DNA from: Rhodobacteraceae bacterium Alg231-04 | Lineage (GTDB): Bacteria; Pseudomonadota; Alphaproteobacteria; Rhodobacterales; Rhodobacteraceae | Assembly: GCA_900143635.1 (NCBI GenBank) | Contig: FREY01000001.1 | Span: 11-64,010 of the forward strand | Direction: 5' to 3' | Length of the DNA stretch: 64,000 bases | Part shown: in pieces, positions 18,166 to 27,004 of the stretch | Layout of the letters: the number at the start of each line of letters is the position of its first letter | How positions within the stretch are numbered: the stretch's first letter is position 1 | Notes under the pieces: generated by a model | Told to the model about the DNA's origin: nothing | What the model saw: only the letters and a program-made list of their open reading frames with translations | Databases searched by the model: none | Made by a program: the position numbers and the translations under genes

Positions 18166-19023
18166 TCAGCCCCATATCGCGTGCAGGCTGCGTGACAGGG
18201 TGCGAATGGCCTCGCCGGTGCGGACCGAGAAGCCGGTCAGCAACATGCCGTCCATTCGCACGATCGCGCCCTTTTGCCCTGCCGGGGTTGCTGCAATGCC
18301 GGGATGATGCAGCAGATCGCTGTCCTCAATGCCCATTTTGCCGCTGCGATCCATGATCAGGATGACATCAGGTGCCGCGCTGATGATGGCCTCGTCACTC
18401 ATCAGCTTGAAACCCTCAAATCCGCTGGCCGCGTTCTTTGCACCGGCCATCGCGATCATTGTGTCGACAGGGCTGTTGGTGCCGCTGGCCATAACGCGCC
18501 CGCCCTGAAACGACAGGACAAACAGGACTTTGGTATCTGTTGGCGTGACGTCGGTGAGGGCGTTGGTGATATCGGTGTCCACCTTGGCGGCAAGCGTGGC
18601 GCCCTCCCCAGGAACGCCCAAGGCTTCTGCCACGGCGGCAATCTTGTCCAATACGACCATCTGGTCAAAACCGGCAGGCACAGGGACCACCGGGATCTGT
18701 GACTGTTTCAGCAGATCCAGTGTTTCAATCGGCCCGGCGCCTTCCTCGGCGAGGATCAGATCAGGATCGACAGACAGCAGCCCTTCGGGCGCCAGTCGGC
18801 GGATATAGCCGACATCCGGCAGCTGCAACGCCGCCGCCGGATAGTTCGATGTGGTGTCGCGCGCGGCCAGACGGTGCTCTTGACCCAAGGCATAGACAAT
18901 CTCTGTCACGGCCCCCCCGACCGAGACGACACGGCTGGGCGCGTCTGCGCGGACACCGGTTGCAAGGGTCAGGATCAGGGCGGCGGCCGCTGGTCCTGCG
19001 ACTTTGGACAGCAGGCGGATCAT
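18166..19023 (-). CDS. hmuT: Periplasmic hemin-binding protein HmuT
   Basis: A 285-residue class III solute-binding protein with a Sec signal ending near VRA at about residue 27 and the family opening RVVSVGGAVTEIVYALG. It shuttles heme from the outer-membrane receptor to HmuUV. The start is the ATG at 19023, which overlaps the hmuS stop as ATGA. The heme-ligating Tyr region around DVGYIRRLAPEG is present. Confidence 0.92.
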   Translation of the reverse strand: MIRLLSKVAGPAAAALILTLATGVRADAPSRVVSVGGAVTEIVYALGQEHRLAARDTTSNYPAAALQLPDVGYIRRLAPEGLLSVDPDLILAEEGAGPIETLDLLKQSQIPVVPVPAGFDQMVVLDKIAAVAEALGVPGEGATLAAKVDTDITNALTDVTPTDTKVLFVLSFQGGRVMASGTNSPVDTMIAMAGAKNAASGFEGFKLMSDEAIISAAPDVILIMDRSGKMGIEDSDLLHHPGIAATPAGQKGAIVRMDGMLLTGFSVRTGEAIRTLSRSLHAIWG

Positions 19024-20075
19024 ACCGGTTCTACCTGCTTTTCTCCCGGCAGCTCTGCCAGCAGTGCGTTCCACTTTTCTGCCGCCCCCGGTTCAGCCAA
19101 TACGCCAAAAAACTGTGCGATCAGCAGCCCGTCGGCGCCAAAGGCCTCGACCGAATTGGCATCGCCCCAGCGGGTGGATTTTGTGACCTGATAGACCTCT
19201 GCGATGTGATCTGCGCGCAAATGCAGGTTGAATCGTGGGTCGAGAATGTTCAGCCACGGTCCCATCGGTTTCAGGGTTTCAAAACGGCCTGTGTGGATTT
19301 CAATGCAGCCCACATTGCCCACAAAGACCATGATCGGCAGCCCGGATCCCGCGACCTTTTCCAGCAGAACCGAGACCGCGCTGGTGTCCAGTTTGCGCAC
19401 ATAGGGCGCGCCGGCCATCCGGTAGGCGCCCAGACGGTTCATCTTGAGTTTGCGCATCAGCGGCTGAAACTGATGGGTGTCGGTCAAACCGTCCCAGGCG
19501 GTGCGCAGCTTCGCTGCATCCTCGGGATCGCCTTTTGCGGGGTCCACGGGCTGACGCGCGCTGACGGTCAGACTGGGGTCTTGATCCGCCGCGCGCAGCT
19601 CGGCCACCACGCCCTCCCAGGGGGTGCTGTCAGAAATATCCTTGAGGAAGATCTTGTGGACAGCATCGCCGGCAGCATCAAAGATCTGCAGGGAGCGGCG
19701 GGTGGCACCTCCGTCCAGCGTCTTTTCGACAGCAAAGCCATGCACCCAGTTTTTCGGGAACATGCGCAGATCGATTTCTTCGTTTAGAATCATGCCTGCA
19801 TGGCCGCCGCTGCGATAGGTGCCGTATTTTCCGGTCTTTTCGATCACGCAGCTTTCATTGCGGGTCAGCGCCATTACATCGCCGAAATTTTCGACCTGCG
19901 GCATGATCCGCTCCAGATCGGCGGTGATGCGGGTCACCCCTTGGCCGCAATGGGCGGCCAGCAATTGCGCCTCGCTGATGCCAAGCTGATCAGACAGATC
20001 ACGCTCGCGCAGTTTCGGCTGATCAAGGCGGGCTGCACGGATGTTTTCTGGGGTGGGCATGGGCAAATGGTCCAA
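19020..20075 (-). CDS. hmuS: Heme-degrading/heme-trafficking factor HmuS
   Basis: A 351-residue HemS/HmuS/ChuX-type protein built from two similar halves; the N-terminal stretch TPENIRAARL and the repeated segments around LTDTHQFQP support the family. It binds heme in the cytoplasm and may release its iron. Start choice is uncertain: TTG at 20075 lies seven bases after GGAG, while the in-frame ATG at 20060 has no ribosome site. It leads the hmuSTUV operon, divergent from the receptor gene. Confidence 0.9.
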   Translation of the reverse strand: MDHLPMPTPENIRAARLDQPKLRERDLSDQLGISEAQLLAAHCGQGVTRITADLERIMPQVENFGDVMALTRNESCVIEKTGKYGTYRSGGHAGMILNEEIDLRMFPKNWVHGFAVEKTLDGGATRRSLQIFDAAGDAVHKIFLKDISDSTPWEGVVAELRAADQDPSLTVSARQPVDPAKGDPEDAAKLRTAWDGLTDTHQFQPLMRKLKMNRLGAYRMAGAPYVRKLDTSAVSVLLEKVAGSGLPIMVFVGNVGCIEIHTGRFETLKPMGPWLNILDPRFNLHLRADHIAEVYQVTKSTRWGDANSVEAFGADGLLIAQFFGVLAEPGAAEKWNALLAELPGEKQVEPV

Positions 20076-20398
20076 GTCGTGTCTCCGGAGCTTTGATGGA
20101 AACGCGCCTGGCTAGGGTCGAAACGAAACTCGTTTTGGCTTGCCGCGATTAAGGTTGGAGTGATCCATATTTGCAAAAATGCCACCAATCAAGAGGGGTC
20201 GTGTAATTTCTGACAAAAAACATATGGTATCTGCGCCAGTCATCATTTATCACCGCGCCACAGTCGGCGACATGGGTTTGCCCCCTTGCTCTGACTGATG
20301 GAATACCCAGCGCAACGCCAGGCAGATCACTTCCGGAAATGAGGCGATGACCTCACCGGTTACTTTCTGCAGGTGAATGCCTGCACTGGGGACATGAC
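20076..20398. promoter_or_regulatory. Divergent control region, hmuS operon / heme receptor
   Basis: This 323-bp gap separates two divergent heme genes, so both promoters and iron-responsive sites should lie here. A CTGACAAAAAAC element at 20210-20221 matches, on the other strand, the right half of the TGAC-N7-GTCA palindrome in front of exbB. I see no complete Fur or Irr palindrome, and no open reading frame that looks real. Confidence 0.5.
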
Positions 20399-22426
20399 AT
20401 GAAGACAAGACCTTACCTGTTGCAAGGCGCCTCTGCCGCTTTGCTTGCTGCTGTATTTGGTGCCAACGGCGCTGCCGCTGAGGACGCGGATGTGCTGGTT
20501 CTGGATGAAATCAACGTATCTGGCTCGGGCCTGCCGACCGAGGTTCGCAACAGCGTGGCTTCGGTCACGGTGGTGAGCGAAGAGGAAATCAAGCGGGTGC
20601 CGCCAAAATCCATTGGCAGCGTTCTGGCCGAGGTCCCAGGCGTGCGCGTCAGCGAAAGTGGGATCGAACGGATCAGCATCCGCGGCGAGGCCTCGAACCG
20701 GGTGACGATCATGATCGATGGTCAGCGGATTTCGGATCATACAAATTACGGCACGCCGGTGCTGATCGCGCCGGCCGATATCGAGCGGATCGAAGTGGTG
20801 CGCGGCCCATCGTCGGTGGTGTCGGGCAACAGTGCCATCGGTGGCGTGGTCAATATCATCACCAAACGCGGCGCCGATGTGCCGCTGGAAATCAATGCCA
20901 ATGCCGGTTACATCGGCGCCAATGACGGCTATCGCGGCTCGCTGAGTGCGGCGGGTTCGATGGGTAATTTCGACTACCGTCTGTCTGTGTCGAAATCAGA
21001 CTTGAACGACCGGGAAACTGCCGACGGTCCGCTGGAGCCCTCGGGCAGTTCCGACCGTGATATCCGCGCCTTCCTGGGATACCGGATGGACAATCAATAT
21101 TTCGGTCTGCGGGCACAGGATTTCGACATTTCGGCGGATGTTTACACAGGCGATCAGAACTTCCTGATCGAACTGCCCAAACGGGATCTGCGCAAATACA
21201 GCGGGTTTTATGAAGGCACCGATCTGACCCCCTGGATGTCTCTTTTTAAGGTGGAGCTGTTTGACCAGACCGTCGACCGTGAATTCAGCAATGACATCAC
21301 CATCGCGACCGGGCCCAGCAGCAGCGCCAATATCCTCTCCACTTCGGTGGATGATCAGACCACCCGTGGCGTGAAACTGACCGCAAATATGGAATTTGCA
21401 CCGGGCCACCGGACGGTGATTGGCGCCGAGCTGGAAGATGACCGGCTGATTTCGGACAAGGCCACTACGACCACCGGGTTTGGCCCTTTCCCCAGCACCA
21501 CCACACGCTATTCGGACGCGTCGATCCGCACGGGCAGCGCGTTTGCCCAACACGAGGCCAGCTTTGGCAATCTGACGGCAATTGGTGGTATGCGCTTTTA
21601 TTCGGTGGACAGTTCGCTTGACAGCTATCTGGTGGATGGCGTGGCGCAACCGACCCAAGACAACAGCGACAGCCGTTTTCTGGGGTCTGCCGGGCTGGTC
21701 TATGAACTGGCGGGGGGATCCATCCTGCGCGCCAATATCTCGCAGGGGTATAACTATCCGTCGCTCAGCCAGCTGTATCTGACCACCAGCGGTGGCGGCG
21801 GCACGATCATTGGCAATCCGGATCTGAAACCGGAATCCGCGACCAACTATGAGATCGGGTATCGGATGAATCACGGGGCGCTGACGCTGGACGCCACGCT
21901 GTTCCACACAGACTCCAGCGACTATATCGCCACGCAGAGCATCGGCGGCGGCGTGTCCGAGTATCGCAATGTCGACAGCGCTGATACGACCGGGGTCGAG
22001 CTGGCCGTGGAATACGATACGGGGCTCTGGGGTGGTTTGCGTCCCTATGCATCGCTGTCCAACACCCGGCGGACCTTCACCTACAGCAATGGGTATTCCA
22101 CGCACGACACCGGGACGCCGGAATGGGCAGGAACGGTGGGCCTGCGCTCTGGCTGGGAAGCGGCCGGTTTGTCCGGTACCTGGGATCTGTTCCTGCGCGG
22201 TGAAAGCGAAGCAACCCAGCGCGATGACAGCGGGGCGATTGCGGATCCGTCCAACGACCACACCGGTGGCTGGACCACGGTCAACCTGCGTGGCAGCGTT
22301 GATCTCTCAAGCACGGTATCTGTCACCATTGAGGCGGCCAACCTGACCGACCGTTCCTACCGATCCTTTGACCAGATCGAAGCAGCGGGGCGTAATGTCA
22401 GCGTCTTTGTGAACGCGCGCTTCTAA
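20399..22426 (+). CDS. hmuR: TonB-dependent heme/hemoglobin outer-membrane receptor
   Basis: A 675-residue receptor: Sec signal ending near AAA at about 25, a TonB-box-like start (DADVLVLDEINVSG), a plug domain (IERIEVVRGPSS, then GGVVNIITKRG), a 22-strand barrel and a terminal aromatic residue (NARF end) for assembly. The late TESATNYEIGYR-type stretch is typical of TonB receptors. Divergent from hmuSTUV and followed by its own tonB-exbDB set, so heme or hemoglobin is the likely ligand. A siderophore ligand is less likely given the hmu context. Confidence 0.92.
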   Translation: MKTRPYLLQGASAALLAAVFGANGAAAEDADVLVLDEINVSGSGLPTEVRNSVASVTVVSEEEIKRVPPKSIGSVLAEVPGVRVSESGIERISIRGEASNRVTIMIDGQRISDHTNYGTPVLIAPADIERIEVVRGPSSVVSGNSAIGGVVNIITKRGADVPLEINANAGYIGANDGYRGSLSAAGSMGNFDYRLSVSKSDLNDRETADGPLEPSGSSDRDIRAFLGYRMDNQYFGLRAQDFDISADVYTGDQNFLIELPKRDLRKYSGFYEGTDLTPWMSLFKVELFDQTVDREFSNDITIATGPSSSANILSTSVDDQTTRGVKLTANMEFAPGHRTVIGAELEDDRLISDKATTTTGFGPFPSTTTRYSDASIRTGSAFAQHEASFGNLTAIGGMRFYSVDSSLDSYLVDGVAQPTQDNSDSRFLGSAGLVYELAGGSILRANISQGYNYPSLSQLYLTTSGGGGTIIGNPDLKPESATNYEIGYRMNHGALTLDATLFHTDSSDYIATQSIGGGVSEYRNVDSADTTGVELAVEYDTGLWGGLRPYASLSNTRRTFTYSNGYSTHDTGTPEWAGTVGLRSGWEAAGLSGTWDLFLRGESEATQRDDSGAIADPSNDHTGGWTTVNLRGSVDLSSTVSVTIEAANLTDRSYRSFDQIEAAGRNVSVFVNARF

Positions 22427-22437
22427 GCAAAGCAGAA

Positions 22438-22472
22438 CCGCTCCCCCTCTTCAAAGCGAAAAGGGGGAGCGG
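22438..22472. terminator. Bidirectional hairpin between hmuR and tonB
   Basis: A 15-base stem (CCGCTCCCCC... pairing with ...GGGGGAGCGG, one mismatch) closes a 5-base loop between two convergent stop codons. The inner ends carry TCTTC and GAAAA, but no long T tract follows on either strand. Its place and GC-rich stem fit a shared terminator. Confidence 0.75.
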
Positions 22473-22501
22473 CACGGATGCCACAATTCTTTCGGGCCGC
22501 G

Positions 22502-23413
22502 CTACTCTGTGAAACTCATTGGAATGGACACTTTGATTTGTTGGTCCGGGAGCTTTCTGGGCGCTTTAGGGAACCGTTTGGCGCGCAGGACCGCCGACAG
22601 GGCCGCCTGATCCAGAACCGGGTCTCCTGAGGATTGCGCGAGGCTGGAATGTATCAGCTTGCCATCGCGCCCAACCGTCAACCTGACAACCGCACGGCCA
22701 TTGGTGTTTGTGCCGGATGGATAGCGTTTATAGCGCACAACACGCGCGCGGATCTTTGCCCCCCACACGTTCTTTAGCTTTGCGTGCTGACCGGCTTCTT
22801 TGGTGCTGGCTGCCGCCCCGCCAGCTGCCCCTGCCTGTGTATTGCCGCCTGTACCCGCGGCGCGCTGTTCGGCGCGCCCGGCGATGGTCTGCTGTGCCTT
22901 TGCGGCTGCCTGCGTCTCTGGTGCGGGTGTGGGTTGTTTTGGGGCAGGCGGCGTTTCTCTTTCCGCCTCCGGGGCCTCTGGCGCTTCCGGCGGTTCCGGC
23001 TGAGGTTGGGGCGCAGCGGTCTCGATCGGTTTGGGCTGCGGCTTTTCCACCTTTGGCGGCGGCGCGGCGGCCTGAGTGTCCACCTCAAGAATATCCTGTT
23101 CCGGCTGTGACAAGGCCGCCAGTTCAAATTCGGCCCGTGGCGCCTCTGCCAGCGTGAAGGTTGGCAGTACCGGCATGTCGGAGATGTCCGGCGAAGTGGC
23201 CAGGTCAGGGTCCTGAACGGGGTGGATCTGCGGCGGGCGCTCCCATGTCTCGACCATTTCTGCAACCGTTGGGGCCGCGGCTTCCAAAGAGACAAGGGCC
23301 TCACCGCCGTCGCCGCTGGAGGTCGCGCCTTTGCTGCGCGTCAGACCAAAGAGGCTGACCAAAATCGCGCAGGACATCGCCGTGAAAACGGATGTTTCGA
23401 ACAGGCGCCTCAT
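22502..23413 (-). CDS. tonB: TonB energy transducer
   Basis: A 303-residue TonB: one N-terminal membrane helix (about 8-24), a long Pro/Glu/Ala-rich periplasmic linker with several Pro-Lys-Pro-type stretches (about 110-190), and a C-terminal domain with the YPSGTNTNGRAVVRLTV fold segment ending in KVSIPMSF. It contacts the TonB box of the neighbouring receptor. It overlaps the upstream exbD by 4 bases, so translation is coupled. The linker is long, as in heme-dedicated TonBs. Confidence 0.9.
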   Translation of the reverse strand: MRRLFETSVFTAMSCAILVSLFGLTRSKGATSSGDGGEALVSLEAAAPTVAEMVETWERPPQIHPVQDPDLATSPDISDMPVLPTFTLAEAPRAEFELAALSQPEQDILEVDTQAAAPPPKVEKPQPKPIETAAPQPQPEPPEAPEAPEAERETPPAPKQPTPAPETQAAAKAQQTIAGRAEQRAAGTGGNTQAGAAGGAAASTKEAGQHAKLKNVWGAKIRARVVRYKRYPSGTNTNGRAVVRLTVGRDGKLIHSSLAQSSGDPVLDQAALSAVLRAKRFPKAPRKLPDQQIKVSIPMSFTE

Positions 23414-23805
23414 TTTGGCACTACGACCAGTTCGACGCGGGCGAGCCCGGCTGCTGCGAGGTCACGCAGGATACGGGCCAGAACAGTGGCCTCAAGGGCG
23501 GCATCGGCGCGCATCTTGATGACATAGGAGTGTGCGTTGGAGAGTACGTTTTCCGCGACAAGGCGCGCCACGGCCTCTGCCCCTTGCAGACCACCGTAAT
23601 GCAACTGGCCGTTCTTGCCGACAAACAGAACCGGATCAGCGTTTGCATCGCGGCCGGTGGCGGATTCAGGCAGGGCAAGCTCGACAGGGTCGGGCTGAAC
23701 CAACCGCGACGTCATCAGGAAGAAGATCAGCAGCAGAAAGACCACGTTGATCATCGGCACAATGGATTCGGCGCGCGGGCGGCGGGGTGTTTCGGACAGA
23801 TCCAT
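23410..23805 (-). CDS. exbD: ExbD-like protein with Asn at the key Asp position
   Basis: A 131-residue ExbD/TolR-type protein: short cytoplasmic start, one membrane helix (about 16-36) and a periplasmic domain. The helix reads PMINVVFLLL; the family has PxIDVxFLLL, and that Asp is needed for proton coupling. The codon is AAC on the coding strand, so the change is real in this sequence. It is the second of two tandem exbD genes, 3 bases after the other copy (23809-24180), which keeps the Asp. It may form a mixed dimer or serve as a structural partner. Confidence 0.88.
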   Translation of the reverse strand: MDLSETPRRPRAESIVPMINVVFLLLIFFLMTSRLVQPDPVELALPESATGRDANADPVLFVGKNGQLHYGGLQGAEAVARLVAENVLSNAHSYVIKMRADAALEATVLARILRDLAAAGLARVELVVVPK

Positions 23806-23808
23806 GGC

Positions 23809-24180
23809 TCACTCCACCAGCACAAAACGGGTGAATCCAGCGCTGTGCAACAAATCGGTCACCGCCGTGATCTGCTGAAGGGTTGCGCCCTCACGACCGC
23901 GTAGGATTAGCATGTCTTGTGGTGTTTGCATCATCGGCTGAAGCGCCGCGGCCAGATCCGGTACCGGCAGGCCGTTCAGAAGCAGACGGTCCGGCAGAAC
24001 CGTGATCAGCCGGGGAGGGCCGCTATATTTGCCGCCAGCGCTGGCCAGCGGTAGGGGGATGACCTGCTCGGCGCCAAAGCGGGATGCCAACATGAAGAAG
24101 ACAAGCAGCAGAAAAACCACGTCGATCATCGGCGTGAGACTGGGTTTGCGCCGGGGCCGTGCGGGCGGGGAAAACTCCAT
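23809..24180 (-). CDS. exbD: ExbD biopolymer transport protein (canonical)
   Basis: A 123-residue ExbD with the intact motif TPMIDVVFLLL; Asp20 is the proton-pathway residue. A single membrane helix (about 16-36) is followed by a periplasmic domain. It lies 6 bases after exbB and directly before the Asn-variant exbD. With ExbB it forms the inner-membrane motor that energises TonB. It is equivalent in length and alignment to its neighbour, which suggests tandem duplication followed by divergence. Confidence 0.9.
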   Translation of the reverse strand: MEFSPPARPRRKPSLTPMIDVVFLLLVFFMLASRFGAEQVIPLPLASAGGKYSGPPRLITVLPDRLLLNGLPVPDLAAALQPMMQTPQDMLILRGREGATLQQITAVTDLLHSAGFTRFVLVE

Positions 24181-24186
24181 GGTGGT

Positions 24187-25161
24187 CTACTCTGCCGCGA
24201 TTTTCAGCCCGGCAGGCCTGGCCACCACAAATATGCGTGTTGCCGCATCTTCCACATCGCGGCGGATACGGTTGATCACCGCTTCGAACCAGGTCAGCGC
24301 TGCCGAGGCCGGGATGGCCACAGCCATGCCGGCCGCCGTGGTCAGCAGGGCCTCCCAGATGCCGCCCGCCAAGAGCGATGGATCGGCCTTGGCCCCGGCT
24401 TGTTCCAGCGCCTGAAACGCCGCGATCATGCCCAGCACTGTGCCAAGCAGACCCAGGAGAGGCGCAATCGTCGCGATGAGTTCCAGCGCGCCCAGCCCGG
24501 TGCCCGCTTTGGCGATATGTTTCTTTGCGACCCGCGCCGTTTCTTCGCGCGCCTTATCCTCGGGCAGGGAATGCTGTGCTACGAGTGCAGCGCTGACAAT
24601 TTGCGACCGGATGCCGATCCGCCCCAGAACGATTGCCTTTGCGCCATCGATATCACCGGTTTCAAAGGCATTGACCGCCTTGGTCGCCTTGCCGGTTGAC
24701 CAGGCCCCGGCCAGCGCCAGCCGCCAGATCTTCCAAAGGATGAGCGCAAGGGTGATCACCGCCAGCGCCGCAATCGCCCAGATGGACGGGCCACCGTCGG
24801 TCAGAAACTTAAGCGCGGTGTCCAGCGGAGTTGCGGGCTCGGCCTGGGTTGTTTGCGGCAATTGGGACGCTTCGGCGGTGATGTCCTGCGGTATAGTATC
24901 TGTTGCAGCTGTTACCGGTTCCGAGATGTTCAGATCGGGGGGCAGAATTTCCTGCGGTGTTATGTCGAATTCAGATGCCGGTGACGGCATGGGCGACGGC
25001 GGGGCGGGCATAGCTGGTACCGGGACCAGTTGGTCGGCCTCAGCCTGCGCGCTTGCGCCTTCAAAGCTGGGCGTAGCGCATAGCACCAGAGTGAGAACGG
25101 TCGCAAACAATCGGATAAAGGGGGATCGGAGTGGGTTTGCCTTGGGTGCCGGGTTGTGCAT
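24187..25161 (-). CDS. exbB: ExbB motor protein with long periplasmic N-terminus
   Basis: A 324-residue ExbB of the MotA/TolQ family. A signal-like segment (about 10-32) is followed by a Pro/Ala-rich periplasmic stretch, then three membrane helices with the family core GLGALELIATIAPLLGLLGTVLGMI. I start at the ATG at 25161, because a signal follows it; the ATG at 25257 has no ribosome site. First gene of the exbB-exbD-exbD-tonB operon. The N-terminal extension is typical of the longer ExbB class. Confidence 0.88.
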   Translation of the reverse strand: MHNPAPKANPLRSPFIRLFATVLTLVLCATPSFEGASAQAEADQLVPVPAMPAPPSPMPSPASEFDITPQEILPPDLNISEPVTAATDTIPQDITAEASQLPQTTQAEPATPLDTALKFLTDGGPSIWAIAALAVITLALILWKIWRLALAGAWSTGKATKAVNAFETGDIDGAKAIVLGRIGIRSQIVSAALVAQHSLPEDKAREETARVAKKHIAKAGTGLGALELIATIAPLLGLLGTVLGMIAAFQALEQAGAKADPSLLAGGIWEALLTTAAGMAVAIPASAALTWFEAVINRIRRDVEDAATRIFVVARPAGLKIAAE

Positions 25162-25498
25162 TTGGATGGTCTCTCGGGGTCCAGCTAGTGCCTGCAATTT
25201 CGAATGGCTTAAGGCAGGGCTAAGCGGATTCCGCGGCCCATATTGCATTCGCTGCATTCATGAAGAGGTTGGCTGAACCGGTTGAGCGCGGCTGCTGGCT
25301 GGCTTGAGGTCGCCCAAGGGGCATGATGCGTGGTCTAAAATTACTGACTTATTTTGTCAAGAACCCTGATCAACCTCGGGATGTCCTATCCTGCGAACAC
25401 CGCTTGCCTGTCTGCAGGGGAGCAGGGCAGGGCACAAAGGCCCTATCGGGGTCAGTCCGGAAGCTCTGACCCCGATAGGCATAAAAATCACCGAATGC
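25162..25498. promoter_or_regulatory. exbB promoter region and matB 3' hairpin
   Basis: This 337-bp gap holds the exbB operon promoter and the end of the matA-matB transcript. A palindrome TGAC-N7-GTCA spans 25345-25359 inside an AT-rich patch, about 185 bases before the exbB ATG. It is a candidate iron-responsive site for the tonB-exb operon. A 14-base perfect stem with a 10-base loop lies at 25442-25479, about 20 bases after the matB stop, and fits a terminator, though its T tract is weak. No gene is seen. Confidence 0.55.
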
Positions 25499-27004
25499 TC
25501 ACGCCATTTGGCTGCGCAGAACGTTCTTTTGCACCTTGCCCATGGTATTGCGCGGCAGCCCATCCTCGATGTGATAGCTGCGCGGGTGTTTGAACCGGGC
25601 GAGTTGCCGGGCGGCCTCTTGGCGCAGAAGGGCTTGATCCACGTCCTGTCCGGCCTCAGGCACAACCACCGCCACCACCTTTTCGCCGAAGTCCGGGTCT
25701 GGCAGGCCGATCACCGCGCTTTCCAGAACACCGGGGATGCCGTTCAGCACGTCTTCGATTTCCTTGGGATAGATATTATATCCGCCCGAGATGATCAGAT
25801 CTTTCTGACGACCTGAGATTTCCAGATAGCCATCCTCATCAAAGCGCCCCAGATCGCCGCTGATGAACCAGCCATCAGCGCGCAGTTCTTCGGCGGTTTT
25901 CTCTGGCATGTTCCAGTAACCCTTAAAGACATTGGGGCCGCGCACTTCGATCATGCCGGTCTCACCTTTGCCAAGGGGCGTGCCCTCGGACGGGCAGGTG
26001 ATGCGCACCTCGGTGCCGGGCAGCGGAAAGCCAACAGTGCCGGCGCGGCGCTCACCGTCATAGGGATTGGAGGTGTTCATATTGGTTTCTGTCATGCCAT
26101 AGCGTTCCAGAATTCTGTGGCCGGTGCGGGCCTCAAAACTCTCATGGGTGTCGGCCAGAAGCGGTGCGCTGCCAGAGATGAACAGGCGCATGTTTGCGCA
26201 GGCTTCCTTGGTGAAACCGGGCGTGTCCAGCAGGCGGGTGTAGAAAGTTGGCACCCCCATCAGCAGGGTTGATCCTGGAAGGTCGCGCAATATGGCATCG
26301 GCGTCAAAGCGCTCCATCAGCCGCACCTGTGCTCCGGCGAGGAGGCTGGTGTTCATCGCCACAAACAAACCGTGCGTGTGAAATATCGGCAGCGCGTGGA
26401 TCAGCCGGTCCTGCGCGGTGATCTGCCACAGGTCGGTCAGGGCCTGTGCATTGGACAGCATGTTGCCATGGGTCAGCATCGCGCCCTTGCTGCGCCCGGT
26501 GGTGCCCGATGTATAAAGCAGCGCCGCCAGATCCTTTCCGCTGCGTTCAACTGTCTCAAAAGTGGTGGCCTGGCCGGTGGCAGAGGCGCAAAGCGTACCG
26601 CTCCCGTCTGACTCCAGTGTCAGCAGCTGCGCGCCCACCGTGTCGCAGGCGGGCTGCAGGTCTTTGGCGCGCGCGCTTTCGGTGATGACGATATCCGGGG
26701 TGGCGTCGGTTAGAAAATACTCCAGCTCGGGCGCGGTATAGGCGGTGTTGAGCGGCAAGTAGACTCCGCCCGCCTGCAATGTGCCGACATAGAGCGCAAG
26801 GGTCTCTACCCGTTTGGGGGCAATGACGGCCACCCGGCCGCCGGGCCGCAACCCGGCTGCGGTCAGCGCGTGGGCCATCTGTGCGGCCAGCGCGGTGAAA
26901 TCGGCGAAACTGGTCGTCCCCCCCGCATCATCCGTCAGAAAGGTTTTGGTGCTGGCCGCATGGGGCGCGGCGAGGGCATCATACATTACGTTGGGCATGG
27001 TCAT
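25499..27004 (-). CDS. matB: Malonyl-CoA synthetase (acyl-CoA ligase) MatB
   Basis: A 501-residue AMP-forming ligase: phosphate loop YTSGTTGRSKG, the FISGSAPLL and ERYGMTETNM segments, and the C-terminal GRQKDLIISGGYNIYP hinge with the late catalytic Lys region. It most likely makes malonyl-CoA from malonate, CoA and ATP; the short length and the overlapping malonyl-CoA decarboxylase gene upstream support this over longer fatty-acid ligases. ATGA overlap with matA shows one operon. Confidence 0.88.
   Translation of the reverse strand: MTMPNVMYDALAAPHAASTKTFLTDDAGGTTSFADFTALAAQMAHALTAAGLRPGGRVAVIAPKRVETLALYVGTLQAGGVYLPLNTAYTAPELEYFLTDATPDIVITESARAKDLQPACDTVGAQLLTLESDGSGTLCASATGQATTFETVERSGKDLAALLYTSGTTGRSKGAMLTHGNMLSNAQALTDLWQITAQDRLIHALPIFHTHGLFVAMNTSLLAGAQVRLMERFDADAILRDLPGSTLLMGVPTFYTRLLDTPGFTKEACANMRLFISGSAPLLADTHESFEARTGHRILERYGMTETNMNTSNPYDGERRAGTVGFPLPGTEVRITCPSEGTPLGKGETGMIEVRGPNVFKGYWNMPEKTAEELRADGWFISGDLGRFDEDGYLEISGRQKDLIISGGYNIYPKEIEDVLNGIPGVLESAVIGLPDPDFGEKVVAVVVPEAGQDVDQALLRQEAARQLARFKHPRSYHIEDGLPRNTMGKVQKNVLRSQMA

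Noticed and set aside
20996-22261. 421-residue frame antisense to the heme receptor
   Set aside because: Low-complexity shadow of a TonB receptor; no start context and no family likeness.
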